In this document: positions 1 to 7,876 of the stretch, in pieces
Position numbering within the stretch: the stretch's first letter is position 1
Layout of the letters: every line of letters starts with the position of its first letter
Assembly: GCA_017428545.1 (NCBI GenBank)
Contig: JAFRQR010000005.1
Span: 1 to 64,000 of the forward strand
From: Clostridiales bacterium
Lineage (GTDB): Bacteria > Bacillota > Clostridia > Saccharofermentanales > Saccharofermentanaceae
DNA: 64,000 nucleotides
Reading direction: 5' to 3'
Translations under genes and position numbers: made by a program
The notes under the pieces: model-generated
Seen by the model: the letters and a program-made list of their open reading frames with translations, nothing else
Databases searched by the model: none
Told to the model about the DNA's origin: nothing

Positions 1-87
1 AAATTGTTCAGACAATTCACGCAAAGTTACACCATCTTTAAGATGCTTTTTTACGATTTTTAGCTTGGTCTCTCTTGTTATTAGCAT
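1..87 (-). CDS. IS3-family OrfA-like transposase, N-terminus only
   Basis: Reading leftwards from an ATG at 87, an open frame of 29 codons runs off the window edge. Its residues (MLITRETKLKIVKKHLKDG, then VTLRELSEQF) look like the N-terminal helix-turn-helix of IS3-type OrfA or transposase-derived proteins, which typically read 'K..iV..yl..G.s..elA..y'. That family assignment is from pattern recognition on 29 residues only. The ATG directly follows the 56-bp hairpin element (88-143), whose GGGGGT lies 7 nt before the start and would be the ribosome-binding site. In the folded hairpin that site is base-paired. Whether the element is complete to the left cannot be seen. Confidence 0.5.
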   Translation of the reverse strand, partial: MLITRETKLKIVKKHLKDGVTLRELSEQF

Positions 88-143
88 AAAAGTACCCCCA
101 TTCATTGTACATCGCTGTACAAAAAATGGGGGTAACTTCACGG
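88..143 (-). repeat. 56-bp hairpin element, copy 1, downstream of tRNA-Ser(GGA)
   Basis: On the minus strand this is a 10-bp perfect stem (TACCCCCATT / AATGGGGGTA) enclosing a second stem (GTACA-GCGA-TGTAC), followed by TTTT. It starts about 4 nt after the CCA of tRNA-Ser. An almost identical copy (one substitution) lies at 57772-57828 behind the other tRNA-Ser. It can act as the tRNA's intrinsic terminator; here it also abuts the transposase start codon. Confidence 0.85.
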
Positions 144-147
144 GTTT

Positions 148-240
148 TGGCGGAGAAGGAGGGATTCGAACCCTCGAAACCCTTTTGGGGTTTACACGAT
201 TTCCAGTCGTGCGCGCTCGACCAGGCTACGCGACTTCTCC
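148..240 (-). tRNA. tRNA-Ser (anticodon GGA)
   Basis: The minus strand folds as a class II tRNA. The acceptor is GGAGAAG/CTTCTCC. The anticodon stem is CACGA/TCGTG with loop CTGGAAA, giving anticodon GGA. The long variable arm (AACCCC..GGGGTT) is typical of serine tRNAs, and the T arm is GAGGG/TTCGAATC/CCTC. The CCA end is encoded at 148-150. Short open frames crossing this region are read-through artefacts. Confidence 0.96.
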
Positions 241-385
241 AAGCTTGATCGAATTTGTGAAACGTCTGTTTCACGTGCCTTAAAATAATAGCGATTTCAA
301 TGGCTTTTGTCAACTGGCAATTTTACGGGCGCAGAAAGTGCCCCCGAATCCATACCGGCACCGCGTCAAAAGCACTGTCCGGGCG

Positions 386-2023
386 TCATTCCAGAAGAGA
401 GATCCTAAGTCTCTGCGGCTGTTTATAGAGCTCATATTCGACGATGAGCTTATTGTCTTTGTGGTACATGTCCGTGATCGTGGCATGACGGAGCTCGTGG
501 ATCGTGTTCCAGGCGACCGTATCCTCGGCATCGTATTGCGTCAGATCATCGGAAGTGAGGATCATACCGCGGCTTAAGCCCATGGCACGGCCGAGAAGGA
601 AACGTTTATCCTTCGAGAAGAAGAACAGCGGGTTGTTAATCGGAAGCACATTCGTAAAGATCTCGAAAGCACGTCCGGCGAGCTGTTTGTGGTTGATCAT
701 GTCCAGTAGCGCACGGTAGGTCGAATTCTGCTCGCGGCTGGCAGGTGCGAGCGGCGGGAACCATTCGGCGGAAAGATCGCAGCTGACCTGGCAGTAATCC
801 ACGACACCGGCGGCCGCCATAAGCGGGACGCCGCAGGCGATCGTAATGGAATCGCCGACGCAGTCCTTAAGGAAATGGATCGCGTCAAACATCTTTTCTG
901 CACGGGTCTGGGAAGACGAGGGGAGCATGCATGCCGCGTATAGGAAATCGAATTTAAAGACGGAAACGCCCCAGTCGTCGCGCATCGTCATGAGCACGTT
1001 TTTCAGGTGCCTTCTGAAAGCCGGATTTGCGGTATCCAGGCAATAGCAGTTTTTCCACGAAGAGCAGGCTTTGACGAGATTTCCGGAGGAATCGCGAAGC
1101 AGCCAGTCGTTGTGGTTTTTAAAGATCCTCGAACGCTTCTCGCAGATAAAAGGAGCGATCCAGATGCCGGCGCGAAGTCCGGAACTTAAGATCCTCTTGG
1201 TGATCGGATAGATACCGTGAGGGAAGGATTGCTTTTTCGGTGTCAGCCAGTCGCCGATCGCGTTCTCGTATCCTTCATCGATGCAGAAGACCTGGCAGGG
1301 GAACCGCTTGGCATTGGCGCTGATGTCCTGGATGTCCTTGACAAGGACTTTTTCCGAGATGTCCTGCTGATGGCGGTACCAGGTCGTATATCCGGTCATC
1401 GGTTCGGCATGCGTCGATGTGATGCCGAGCTTTTCGAAATACTGATCGAAGACTTCATCTTCCGTGCCTTTGAGGAAAATGATATCCAAAGCGGTGAACT
1501 CCTGATCGAAGAATCTGGTCTGAAGTTCTTTTCGCACGGTCAGAGTGTTGTCTTTGGTGTTGATATCGAAGAAAGTAAAGCCCTGCTGCTCATTAAGAGA
1601 GCCGAAGAAATAGAACTCGCTGCCTCTTCGGATATAGCCGTAACTTACGCCATGCAGCCAGCGGTTCTCTTTTTCGTAGTTCGTGAACTCGCGGTCTCCG
1701 CAGTTATCGGTCTTTTTGTGGCGCATGATCTTCGCGACCTGCTCGGCCATGACGTTTGTCGTGTCGAGGCTGTATTCTTTTAAGACCGTCCAGGACTGAT
1801 ATCCGTTCATGAGGATCGAGTCTTTCTTTTCAAATACATACGGGAAAACCACTTTCAGTTCCAAGACCTCGATGGACTTTTCGGGCATGAGGCGGATCGA
1901 TGTGTGGTGATCTTCGAGCGCGGCTTCAAACTTCAGAATGCTGCCGCTTTCTGAAGACATAAGGTCCAGATCTCTCTGAACTCCGTTTTGAAGAAATGAA
2001 ATGGTTGCACTTGTCGGCTTCAT
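386..2023 (-). CDS. Alpha-galactosidase-like glycoside hydrolase (GH36 clan)
   Basis: The 545-residue protein has no signal peptide, so it probably acts in the cytoplasm on imported alpha-galactosides. The N-terminal ~200 residues resemble the beta-sandwich of GH36/GH-D enzymes, and the barrel follows. Visible barrel motifs are CIDEGYENAIGDW (about 247-259), a GIWIAPF strand (about 286-292), and KFDFLYA, where Asp359 is the expected nucleophile. CQVSCDLSAEW follows, where Asp416 is a candidate acid/base. Length is shorter than classical 700-residue GH36 enzymes, in line with the smaller clostridial group. The ATG is preceded only by a weak GGGTAGAA. It is divergent from trmB, and no sugar transporter is adjacent, so the exact substrate is inferred. 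Confidence 0.8.
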   Translation of the reverse strand: MKPTSATISFLQNGVQRDLDLMSSESGSILKFEAALEDHHTSIRLMPEKSIEVLELKVVFPYVFEKKDSILMNGYQSWTVLKEYSLDTTNVMAEQVAKIMRHKKTDNCGDREFTNYEKENRWLHGVSYGYIRRGSEFYFFGSLNEQQGFTFFDINTKDNTLTVRKELQTRFFDQEFTALDIIFLKGTEDEVFDQYFEKLGITSTHAEPMTGYTTWYRHQQDISEKVLVKDIQDISANAKRFPCQVFCIDEGYENAIGDWLTPKKQSFPHGIYPITKRILSSGLRAGIWIAPFICEKRSRIFKNHNDWLLRDSSGNLVKACSSWKNCYCLDTANPAFRRHLKNVLMTMRDDWGVSVFKFDFLYAACMLPSSSQTRAEKMFDAIHFLKDCVGDSITIACGVPLMAAAGVVDYCQVSCDLSAEWFPPLAPASREQNSTYRALLDMINHKQLAGRAFEIFTNVLPINNPLFFFSKDKRFLLGRAMGLSRGMILTSDDLTQYDAEDTVAWNTIHELRHATITDMYHKDNKLIVEYELYKQPQRLRISLLE

Positions 2024-2118
2024 ATATTTCTACCCGCTTCGAATTAATGTCCATAAACAGTATATTGAGTTTTCCGTAATTTGCAAACGTTCAAAGGATG
2101 GGCAATTTGCCGAAAGTG

Positions 2119-2147
2119 TTCACAAAGGAGTGCTTTTCGAGTACAAT
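2119..2147 (+). promoter_or_regulatory. Sigma-A-type promoter of trmB
   Basis: TTCACA (2119-2124), a 17-bp spacer and TACAAT (2142-2147) lie 35 bp before the ATG at 2182. The spacer contains one copy of the iterated octamer (GTGCTTTT at 2130-2137). The promoter position argues against translation starting upstream of 2182. Confidence 0.7.
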
Positions 2148-2181
2148 AGCGGGGAAATTCCCGCTATTTAAGGAGAACCCC

Positions 2182-2844
2182 ATGGCCAGAATGCGAAAAA
2201 AGAAGAATCTCATCCCACGTACCGAGGCCTGCGCGGACCATTACTTTGACGTGCCGCAGGATAATCGCGGCAAGTGGAGATCCGCCTGCGGAATGCCCGA
2301 GGACTGTAAGCTTTTTGTCGAGATCGGCTGTGGAAAAGGACTTTTCTCCCAGAAGATGGCGGAGAAATATCCGGATGTGTGCTACGTCGCCATCGAGAGA
2401 GAGCCTTCCTGCTGTCTTCTTGCCATGGAAAAAGCGAAGGAGGCGGGCCTTAAGAACCTGTTCTTTATCCGCGGGGATGCGACCCTGCTCCTTGACTTTT
2501 TCGGACCTTCCGAGGTCGACCGGATCTTTATTAATTTCTGTGATCCCTGGACAAGACAGAACAAGCCGAAGCGCCGTCTGACGTACCGGGCATTTCTTGA
2601 TATGTACCGGCAGGTACTGGTTCCCGGAGGACAGATCCACTTTAAGACCGATAACGATCCACTTTTCGATTTTACTCTTGAGGAGATGCAGGCTTCGGGC
2701 TGGGAGACGACCTGTGTGACGCGCGACCTTCACAAAAGCGAATGGGATAAGGACAATATCCGCACGGAATTCGAGTCGAAATATGCCGAACAGGGCATCC
2801 CGATCAAGAGAGTTGTCGGTGTCATGCTCGAAAAAAAGGATTGA
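2182..2844 (+). CDS. trmB: tRNA (guanine-N7-)-methyltransferase
   Basis: This enzyme methylates G46 in the variable loop of tRNA using S-adenosylmethionine. At 220 residues it fits the family. The basic start MARMRKKK is typical of Firmicutes TrmB. The SAM-binding motif is VEIGCGKG, and RIFINFCDPW corresponds to the family's NFxDPW signature. KTDNDPLFD and TEFESKYAEQGIPI are the conserved C-terminal blocks that bind tRNA. The start was set at 2182 because AGGAG lies 7 nt upstream and the promoter at 2119-2147 precedes it; an earlier in-frame ATG at 2098 is upstream of that promoter. It appears monocistronic. Confidence 0.95.
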   Translation: MARMRKKKNLIPRTEACADHYFDVPQDNRGKWRSACGMPEDCKLFVEIGCGKGLFSQKMAEKYPDVCYVAIEREPSCCLLAMEKAKEAGLKNLFFIRGDATLLLDFFGPSEVDRIFINFCDPWTRQNKPKRRLTYRAFLDMYRQVLVPGGQIHFKTDNDPLFDFTLEEMQASGWETTCVTRDLHKSEWDKDNIRTEFESKYAEQGIPIKRVVGVMLEKKD

Positions 2845-2847
2845 TAC

Positions 2848-2877
2848 TTGAGATTACGTATACATCCGATATATAAT
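2848..2877 (+). promoter_or_regulatory. Promoter of the zinc-ribbon gene
   Basis: TTGAGA (2848-2853), an 18-bp spacer and TATAAT (2872-2877) directly follow the trmB stop codon. A possible hairpin (CCCCCAC..GTGGG) lies in the leader between this site and the ATG at 2949. Confidence 0.65.
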
Positions 2878-2948
2878 AGGGGCGCCTGAGTCCCCCACGC
2901 GGAGTTTTATGGCGGTGGGAATTACGGGCGAGGAGGAATGAAAAACAC

Positions 2949-3485
2949 ATGGCAGCTTTATTTGATCCGAAAAAGAATCAGATCGCAGCTTTTCAGAAAG
3001 CGATCGAAGACAACAGCCGCCTGATCGGCCAGCTGTTCGACGAGATCGGAAAACTGTATTACAGACAGTATCGTGATATGAACGCAGATGTATCCCGCGA
3101 TATCAATGCGCGCTGCGAGAGCATTTCCCATCTTTACGTGGACAATGAGATCCTCCGTCTGAAGATCCTTTATGAAAGAGGCTTCAAGGAGTGTAAAAAC
3201 TGTAAGAAGGAAAATCTTCTCGAGCATCAGTACTGCTCCGCATGCGGATCGAAGTTTCCGGAGTCGAACGATATCAATGTCGTTACCACGGTCGATCCTG
3301 AGCGTTTCGGCGTGATCGTTCCGGAAGTGAATAAGGTACCGGAAGAAAACGAAGTAAAGCAGACGGAAGGTGCAACTGCTATGCCGGAAGGTTTGTATGA
3401 TGCGATCCCGCAGGAAACCGAAGAGCCGCAGGTAACAGGCGGCACGATCCCTGCTGACGATCCGATGACGGAACCGACCGACTGA
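2949..3485 (+). CDS. Zinc-ribbon protein of unknown function
   Basis: The 178-residue protein has a helical N-terminal half (about 1-78) that looks like an amphipathic or coiled-coil region. A CxxC-N14-CxxC zinc ribbon follows (CKNC at about 82, CSAC at about 99). The C-terminal tail (about 110-178) is Pro/Glu/Thr-rich and probably disordered. There is no signal peptide or membrane segment. Similar 'zinc-ribbon domain' proteins are common in Clostridia without an assigned role. It has its own promoter and is followed by a terminator at 3580-3611. GAGGAGGA lies about 11 nt before the ATG, slightly far but usable. Confidence 0.75.
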   Translation: MAALFDPKKNQIAAFQKAIEDNSRLIGQLFDEIGKLYYRQYRDMNADVSRDINARCESISHLYVDNEILRLKILYERGFKECKNCKKENLLEHQYCSACGSKFPESNDINVVTTVDPERFGVIVPEVNKVPEENEVKQTEGATAMPEGLYDAIPQETEEPQVTGGTIPADDPMTEPTD

Positions 3486-3579
3486 GCGCCCGGCAGTATC
3501 CGATAGTATAGAGATCCGAAATGACGGATCCAAGTGCTTTTGGCGCGGTGAAAAAAAGAATAAAACGAAGATGAAAAAA

Positions 3580-3611
3580 GGGGCTTAAAAGCAGATCTGC
3601 TTTTGAGCCCC
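3580..3611 (+). terminator. Intrinsic terminator after the zinc-ribbon gene
   Basis: A perfect long stem GGGGCTTAAAAGCAGA / TCTGCTTTTGAGCCCC has a minimal loop. The downstream T-tract is poor and A/T mixed. Confidence 0.7.
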
Positions 3612-3670
3612 AACATTATTATTATAGCATTCTTTTAGAAAACATTCCGACACGAGTGTTACCATTCTGT

Positions 3671-3690
3671 GAACCTTGGTTCGATATAAT
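3671..3690 (+). promoter_or_regulatory. hpf promoter with an embedded palindrome
   Basis: A consensus -10 TATAAT (3685-3690) is immediately preceded by the 12-bp perfect palindrome GAACCTTGGTTC (3671-3682), which occupies the spacer. No good -35 is visible, so activation or repression through the palindrome is plausible. Confidence 0.5.
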
Positions 3691-3747
3691 AAAACCGTGG
3701 ACAGAACAAGGGTCCGCAAAATCGAACAATCGGAAGGATGTGATTAT

Positions 3748-4287
3748 ATGAAGATCACGACACAGGGAAACGGAATCAAGATCGGCAAGCGTCTGGAGGA
3801 AAAAATCGCCGGCAAACTCGCGAAATTCGACAAGTACTTCGGTGAAGAAGGATCTTTCAACATTAAGATCCATCCGGAGAGAGAGCTGAAGAAAGTGGAG
3901 ATCACACTGAAACTTCAGAATCATATTTTCAGAGCAGAAGCAAAAGACGATGACATCCTGAATGCGGTTGACCGTACGGTCGATAAGCTGGAGTCGCAGA
4001 TCAGGAAACAAAAGACACGTATCCAGCGTCAGAAGAAGGAGTATCCGATCATTAACGAATATCTCAACGATATCGTTTCTGAGGATTATGAAGAAGAGGA
4101 CAACGAACCGAAGATCATTAAGCGTAAATCATTTGAACTGGTACCGATGGAATCGGAAGAAGCCATCCTGCAGATGGAAATGCTCGGTCACAGCTTTCTG
4201 GTTTATCTGGATGCGCAAACCGGAACTGTCTGTGTGGTATATAAGCGCAAAGACGGTCAGTATGGTCTAATCGAGCCTACCTATTAA
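3748..4287 (+). CDS. hpf: Long-form ribosome hibernation promoting factor
   Basis: HPF binds the decoding centre of the small subunit and, in the long form, pairs ribosomes into inactive 100S dimers in stationary phase or stress. At 179 residues this is the long form. The N-terminal S30AE domain (about 1-100) starts MKITTQGNGIKIGKRLEEKI. The C-terminal dimerisation domain (about 128-179) shows the family block KSFELVPMESEEAI..MLGHSFLVYLD and ends in YGLIEP. AAGGATG lies 7 nt before the chosen ATG; the upstream in-frame ATG at 3676 is in the promoter. A strong terminator follows at 4346-4379. Confidence 0.95.
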   Translation: MKITTQGNGIKIGKRLEEKIAGKLAKFDKYFGEEGSFNIKIHPERELKKVEITLKLQNHIFRAEAKDDDILNAVDRTVDKLESQIRKQKTRIQRQKKEYPIINEYLNDIVSEDYEEEDNEPKIIKRKSFELVPMESEEAILQMEMLGHSFLVYLDAQTGTVCVVYKRKDGQYGLIEPTY

Positions 4288-4345
4288 ATTCCTTCCAGAA
4301 TAGAAAAATCCTTGTTCAAACAGCCGTTAATTGCGCTTGAACACC

Positions 4346-4379
4346 CGGGGGAGCGGGTCTTCCAAGATCCGCTCCCCCG
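4346..4379 (+). terminator. Intrinsic terminator of hpf
   Basis: An 11-bp GC stem (CGGGGGAGCGG / CCGCTCCCCCG) is followed by a T-rich run at 4382-4390. Confidence 0.9.
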
Positions 4380-4466
4380 TCCTTTCTTTTTTCGATAGTG
4401 GTATGAGATGACTTGTCCGAAGGATAGGTGGACGGATAAGTCGATACGTTTTAAGGGGGAATCGAA

Positions 4467-6770
4467 ATGAAAGTGATGAAAAAACTGATATCCTGCCTTC
4501 TTGTTTTGGCAATGCTGGGTGGTATCTGCGCCTGCAAGAAGTCCGATTCAAAGAAGAGTAGGAAAACAAAGAAGACCGAAAAGGTATCTGTCAAAGGCGA
4601 TGACGACGATGAAATTGAAGAAAGCATCGACGAAGTAGTCGCGCAACCTGCGATTGAACCTGAGGAAGATATTAACATTTCCACGGATATGGGCGTCAAA
4701 GTAACGTTCGGATCGGATCTTGATATCCCGACGGATACCGAAATGGAAGTCACCCGGCTCGAAGAGACCGTGGATGATTCGATCGGCGCGCACTATACGG
4801 AGTATGAGATCACGTTAGGAGATCTGCATCAGTTGGACGGATATATCGAACTGAGACTTCCGTACAATGAAGCCAATATCCCGGCAGGTCAGGATCCTGC
4901 GCAATGCGTTGCCGCGATGCATTTTGACGAAGCCGAAAACGAATGGGTACCGGTCATCTATGAGGTCGATACCGAAGCGAAAGAAGTGGTCATTTATACG
5001 GATCATTTCTCCAAATACAGATGTTTAGAATTTGAAAATGAAGGCAAGCGAATGGCCAAAGTAACGAACATTTCCGACTGCCTGAACAAGATCAGTTTCG
5101 AGGATGCGAAAAAGGCCATCGAAGAATATGTACAATTTGAAGGTCCGGAAGAGGCCTGCCGTGCTGTAGTCGTTCCGTATATAGAAGATTCATTCCGTGA
5201 TTTTGCAAGTAAGTATGGTGACGCGAATACGACTTTCGGAAACTTCATGACCAATCTGGTGACTCTGAATAACGGTGAGAAGGCCTTCGAATATATGCCG
5301 AAGAGCAAGGATGCCATTAAGACGATGGGCAAGGCGGGACTTTATATTTCTGTCGTGACCTTCATGTTCTCTGTGACAAAAGATAATAAGACATCGGACG
5401 ATATCATCAATCTTTATAAAGAAACGGCATACCTTCTTGTTACGGTTTCCGGGAATCCGTATTTAGGATCGATCGCCGCGGGAGCATGGCTGGTCGATGT
5501 GTCCGTAAATGAGTGGGCAAACACGATCCGTTCTTCTGTAAAAGAAGATGAGATGAAGGCGTACCGCTATTACATGAATACCGATAAATACGGGCATAAA
5601 CACCTGGATCGGAAGGCCTGGAGAAAGGTCATCTACGATACAGCCACGCAAAACCCGACGAGCAGTAATTTTGATGCGACCAATGAGATCATGAAGAAGA
5701 TCGATGACTACTGCAATGAGTTCTGGAACCTTCCATATGATGATCGTTATCAGGTATATGCCGATGTAGGACTGAGCGGAAAACTTCAGGCGGATAAGAA
5801 GATGCAGGAGGCGATCTCTGCGGAGTATAAGGCAGAGCTTATGGACGAGCTCGCCGGTGTTTTCAATGCAGTCGATAAGCAGCTGAAAAACGAAGCCATG
5901 AAGGCAGCGCTCAAGGAACTGAACAAACTGAAAAAATACTTCAACGAAGCGTATACTTACACGATCAAGGAAGTCGTCGAACAGGACCAGGCGCCGAGAT
6001 ATTCCGGATGCACGGCAGTATTCTCGCAGCTGAATTCCGCGGCGGTTCCCGAGGAGTGGCAGATCCAGCTGGATGATAAAGGATGCGGTTCGTTTACGAT
6101 GACGTGGATTGGATATGTCCTGGCGGGCGAACCGATGAATTTGCAGATATTCGCGGCAGGCGCGGATCTTGCTACGGCCAAGCCGATTCTGACCGTGCCG
6201 TTCTCGATGGATAAACCGGAGATCGAATTGAAATACGAAGGTATTCCGTTGGAAGAACTTCTGGGCACATATTCCGGAACGTTTAAACTTGTCAGCATCA
6301 ATCTCACTGATGAAGGATACGAGTATTACAAGACTAATCCGGGCGATCTTGCTGACTACGATGTGGATATGGATTCGATGAGTAAGCAGGACTGTGACGA
6401 CTCGCTGAAAGCCCTGATCGACGAATCGGCGTATGCCGATATCAAACTTGATAAGATGACTATCGAATCGGCGGATCCGGCTTCCGGCAACTGCTTGTTT
6501 ATCCTGGACCTCTCGAGAGAGAATGGCTCGGCGGGTGTGCTTGCGCTGAAAGCTGTTTACGACGGCACGCAGTTTACGGTTACGGGAACTGATGTCAGCA
6601 GAATGCCCAACGCGACCGGTTCGGATCTGCCAATGACAGGCATTATCGAAGTTCAGCAGGACGGAGCGACGTACCACCTGACTACGAACAACCTGACATG
6701 CGAAGATATAACAGAAGAGGGTGTCCACGTCTACGATGAGATATTCTCCATTGATGCAACGAAGGATTAA
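4467..6770 (+). CDS. Large lipoprotein of unknown function
   Basis: The 767-residue protein starts with a lipoprotein signal peptide (MKVMKKLISCLLVLAMLGG, then a Cys pair around residues 21-23). A Lys-rich stretch follows (SKKSRKTKKTEK) and then an acidic linker. Residues ~60-190 look like a beta-rich domain; a mostly helical region spans ~195-500; the C-terminal third is again beta-rich. No catalytic motif is recognisable. GGGGGA lies 8 nt before the ATG. The Lgt-family gene starts 4 bp after the stop, so the lipoprotein and a lipidating enzyme are probably co-translated. Function is unknown; a surface-exposed role is inferred from the lipobox. Confidence 0.75.
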   Translation: MKVMKKLISCLLVLAMLGGICACKKSDSKKSRKTKKTEKVSVKGDDDDEIEESIDEVVAQPAIEPEEDINISTDMGVKVTFGSDLDIPTDTEMEVTRLEETVDDSIGAHYTEYEITLGDLHQLDGYIELRLPYNEANIPAGQDPAQCVAAMHFDEAENEWVPVIYEVDTEAKEVVIYTDHFSKYRCLEFENEGKRMAKVTNISDCLNKISFEDAKKAIEEYVQFEGPEEACRAVVVPYIEDSFRDFASKYGDANTTFGNFMTNLVTLNNGEKAFEYMPKSKDAIKTMGKAGLYISVVTFMFSVTKDNKTSDDIINLYKETAYLLVTVSGNPYLGSIAAGAWLVDVSVNEWANTIRSSVKEDEMKAYRYYMNTDKYGHKHLDRKAWRKVIYDTATQNPTSSNFDATNEIMKKIDDYCNEFWNLPYDDRYQVYADVGLSGKLQADKKMQEAISAEYKAELMDELAGVFNAVDKQLKNEAMKAALKELNKLKKYFNEAYTYTIKEVVEQDQAPRYSGCTAVFSQLNSAAVPEEWQIQLDDKGCGSFTMTWIGYVLAGEPMNLQIFAAGADLATAKPILTVPFSMDKPEIELKYEGIPLEELLGTYSGTFKLVSINLTDEGYEYYKTNPGDLADYDVDMDSMSKQDCDDSLKALIDESAYADIKLDKMTIESADPASGNCLFILDLSRENGSAGVLALKAVYDGTQFTVTGTDVSRMPNATGSDLPMTGIIEVQQDGATYHLTTNNLTCEDITEEGVHVYDEIFSIDATKD

Positions 6771-6773
6771 TAC

Positions 6774-7607
6774 GTGTACCCATATTTTTATATTGCAGGA
6801 CATGCTTTTTCGACATACTACCTGATGGCGATCCTTGCCGGGATCGTCGGATATATCCTGTCAGTGATCAAGCTCAAGCCGCTTCTCTCCTCTTGGGAGA
6901 GGCGGCTTCTGCCGCTTGGCCTCATCGTTTTCGCGATCGTCGGAGCAAGGCTTCTGAACGCGATATTGAATCCGAATGAGTACAAGAAGGGCTTTCACGT
7001 CTGGACACTTACCTATTCCAAGCTTTCTCTGATGGGAGGACTCGTACTGGGCGTTCTCGGAATTCTTCTTTTCTGTCTTATACGGAAAAAGGATCCGAGG
7101 AAGATCGCCGACGCGTTTGTTATCCCGTGCGCCTGCGGGATCGTTATCCTGAAGATCGGATGTTTCCTTAACGGATGCTGTTTCGGAAAGCATACGACAC
7201 GCCCATGGGGAATGGTCTTTCCGGCCAATGAAAAGCTCCATGATTTCATCGATCCGCTCGGTATCATATACCAGGGAAACCACGCGGTCCATCCGACTCA
7301 GCTTTATGAGATCCTGGGCGTTCTAGTGGCCCTTGCAGTTGCACTTGCTTTTCAAAAGAAGTTAAAAGAAGGAGGAACGGCGGCAGTGTTTGCCGGAACC
7401 TTCAGTATTGCGCGCTGGATCGTGATGCCGTTTCGCTCGTTTTCTTATCCGAAATACATCCTCAACATCGTCTATCCGCTTTTTTATGCGGCTATTATCC
7501 TGGTCAGTTTCGGATATGTGATCTACAGTTTCCGAAAGGCTGAAAAATCATCTGCAAAATCAGACCAAAATATCATCGTTTCAATTAACGCGACGAAGAA
7601 TCCGTAA
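6774..7607 (+). CDS. Prolipoprotein diacylglyceryl transferase family protein
   Basis: Lgt transfers diacylglycerol from phosphatidylglycerol to the lipobox cysteine of prolipoproteins in the membrane. The 277-residue protein has about seven membrane segments. KIGCFLNGCCFG is a variant of the canonical GRIGNFxNxE block, and VHPTQLYE matches the conserved C-terminal motif. The canonical Arg/Asn/Glu positions are partly replaced by Lys and a Cys pair, as in a widespread Lgt-like branch, so it may be a specialised paralogue. Translation starts at GTG 6774 with GAAGGA 8 nt upstream, inside the end of the preceding lipoprotein gene. Confidence 0.8.
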   Translation: MYPYFYIAGHAFSTYYLMAILAGIVGYILSVIKLKPLLSSWERRLLPLGLIVFAIVGARLLNAILNPNEYKKGFHVWTLTYSKLSLMGGLVLGVLGILLFCLIRKKDPRKIADAFVIPCACGIVILKIGCFLNGCCFGKHTTRPWGMVFPANEKLHDFIDPLGIIYQGNHAVHPTQLYEILGVLVALAVALAFQKKLKEGGTAAVFAGTFSIARWIVMPFRSFSYPKYILNIVYPLFYAAIILVSFGYVIYSFRKAEKSSAKSDQNIIVSINATKNP

Positions 7608-7642
7608 TTCGCATCGCGATATAATTCTTATCATTGTTATAT

Positions 7643-7689
7643 AAAAGCACCCGCGCCGGGTCTATAGTGAAACGGCACGGGTGCTTTTC
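7643..7689 (+). terminator. Terminator-like hairpin built from two octamer copies
   Basis: AAAAGCACCCG (7643-7653) pairs with CGGGTGCTTTT (7678-7688). Both arms contain the iterated octamer, and the arm's own T-run serves as the T-tract. It terminates the lipoprotein-lgt unit. The rest of 7608-7876 holds a third octamer (7765-7772) and a possible extended -10, TGCTAGAAT, near 7828; no gene is seen. Confidence 0.75.
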
Positions 7690-7876
7690 GTGCGTGGCGC
7701 ATATGAAAATCGCAAAGAAAAAATAACACTGATGGTATTTTTTGAACTAATACGTCCGGTACGGGTGCTTTTTGCGCAAAATTAGACTGACGGTAACTGT
7801 CGGAGCCGATATGGATATGCTAGAATTTTACTCATGAAGCGAAATCACGACAAGGAAATTAAGAGGAAACACAAAC

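Noticed and set aside
38..313. Small ORFs overlapping tRNA-Ser(GGA) on both strands
   Set aside because: They translate through the tRNA and the hairpin element; similar artefacts occur at the second tRNA-Ser.
5463..6803. 446-residue minus-strand open frame under the large lipoprotein gene
   Set aside because: Low-complexity Arg/Ile/Val-rich complement of the lipoprotein frame without a ribosome-binding site.
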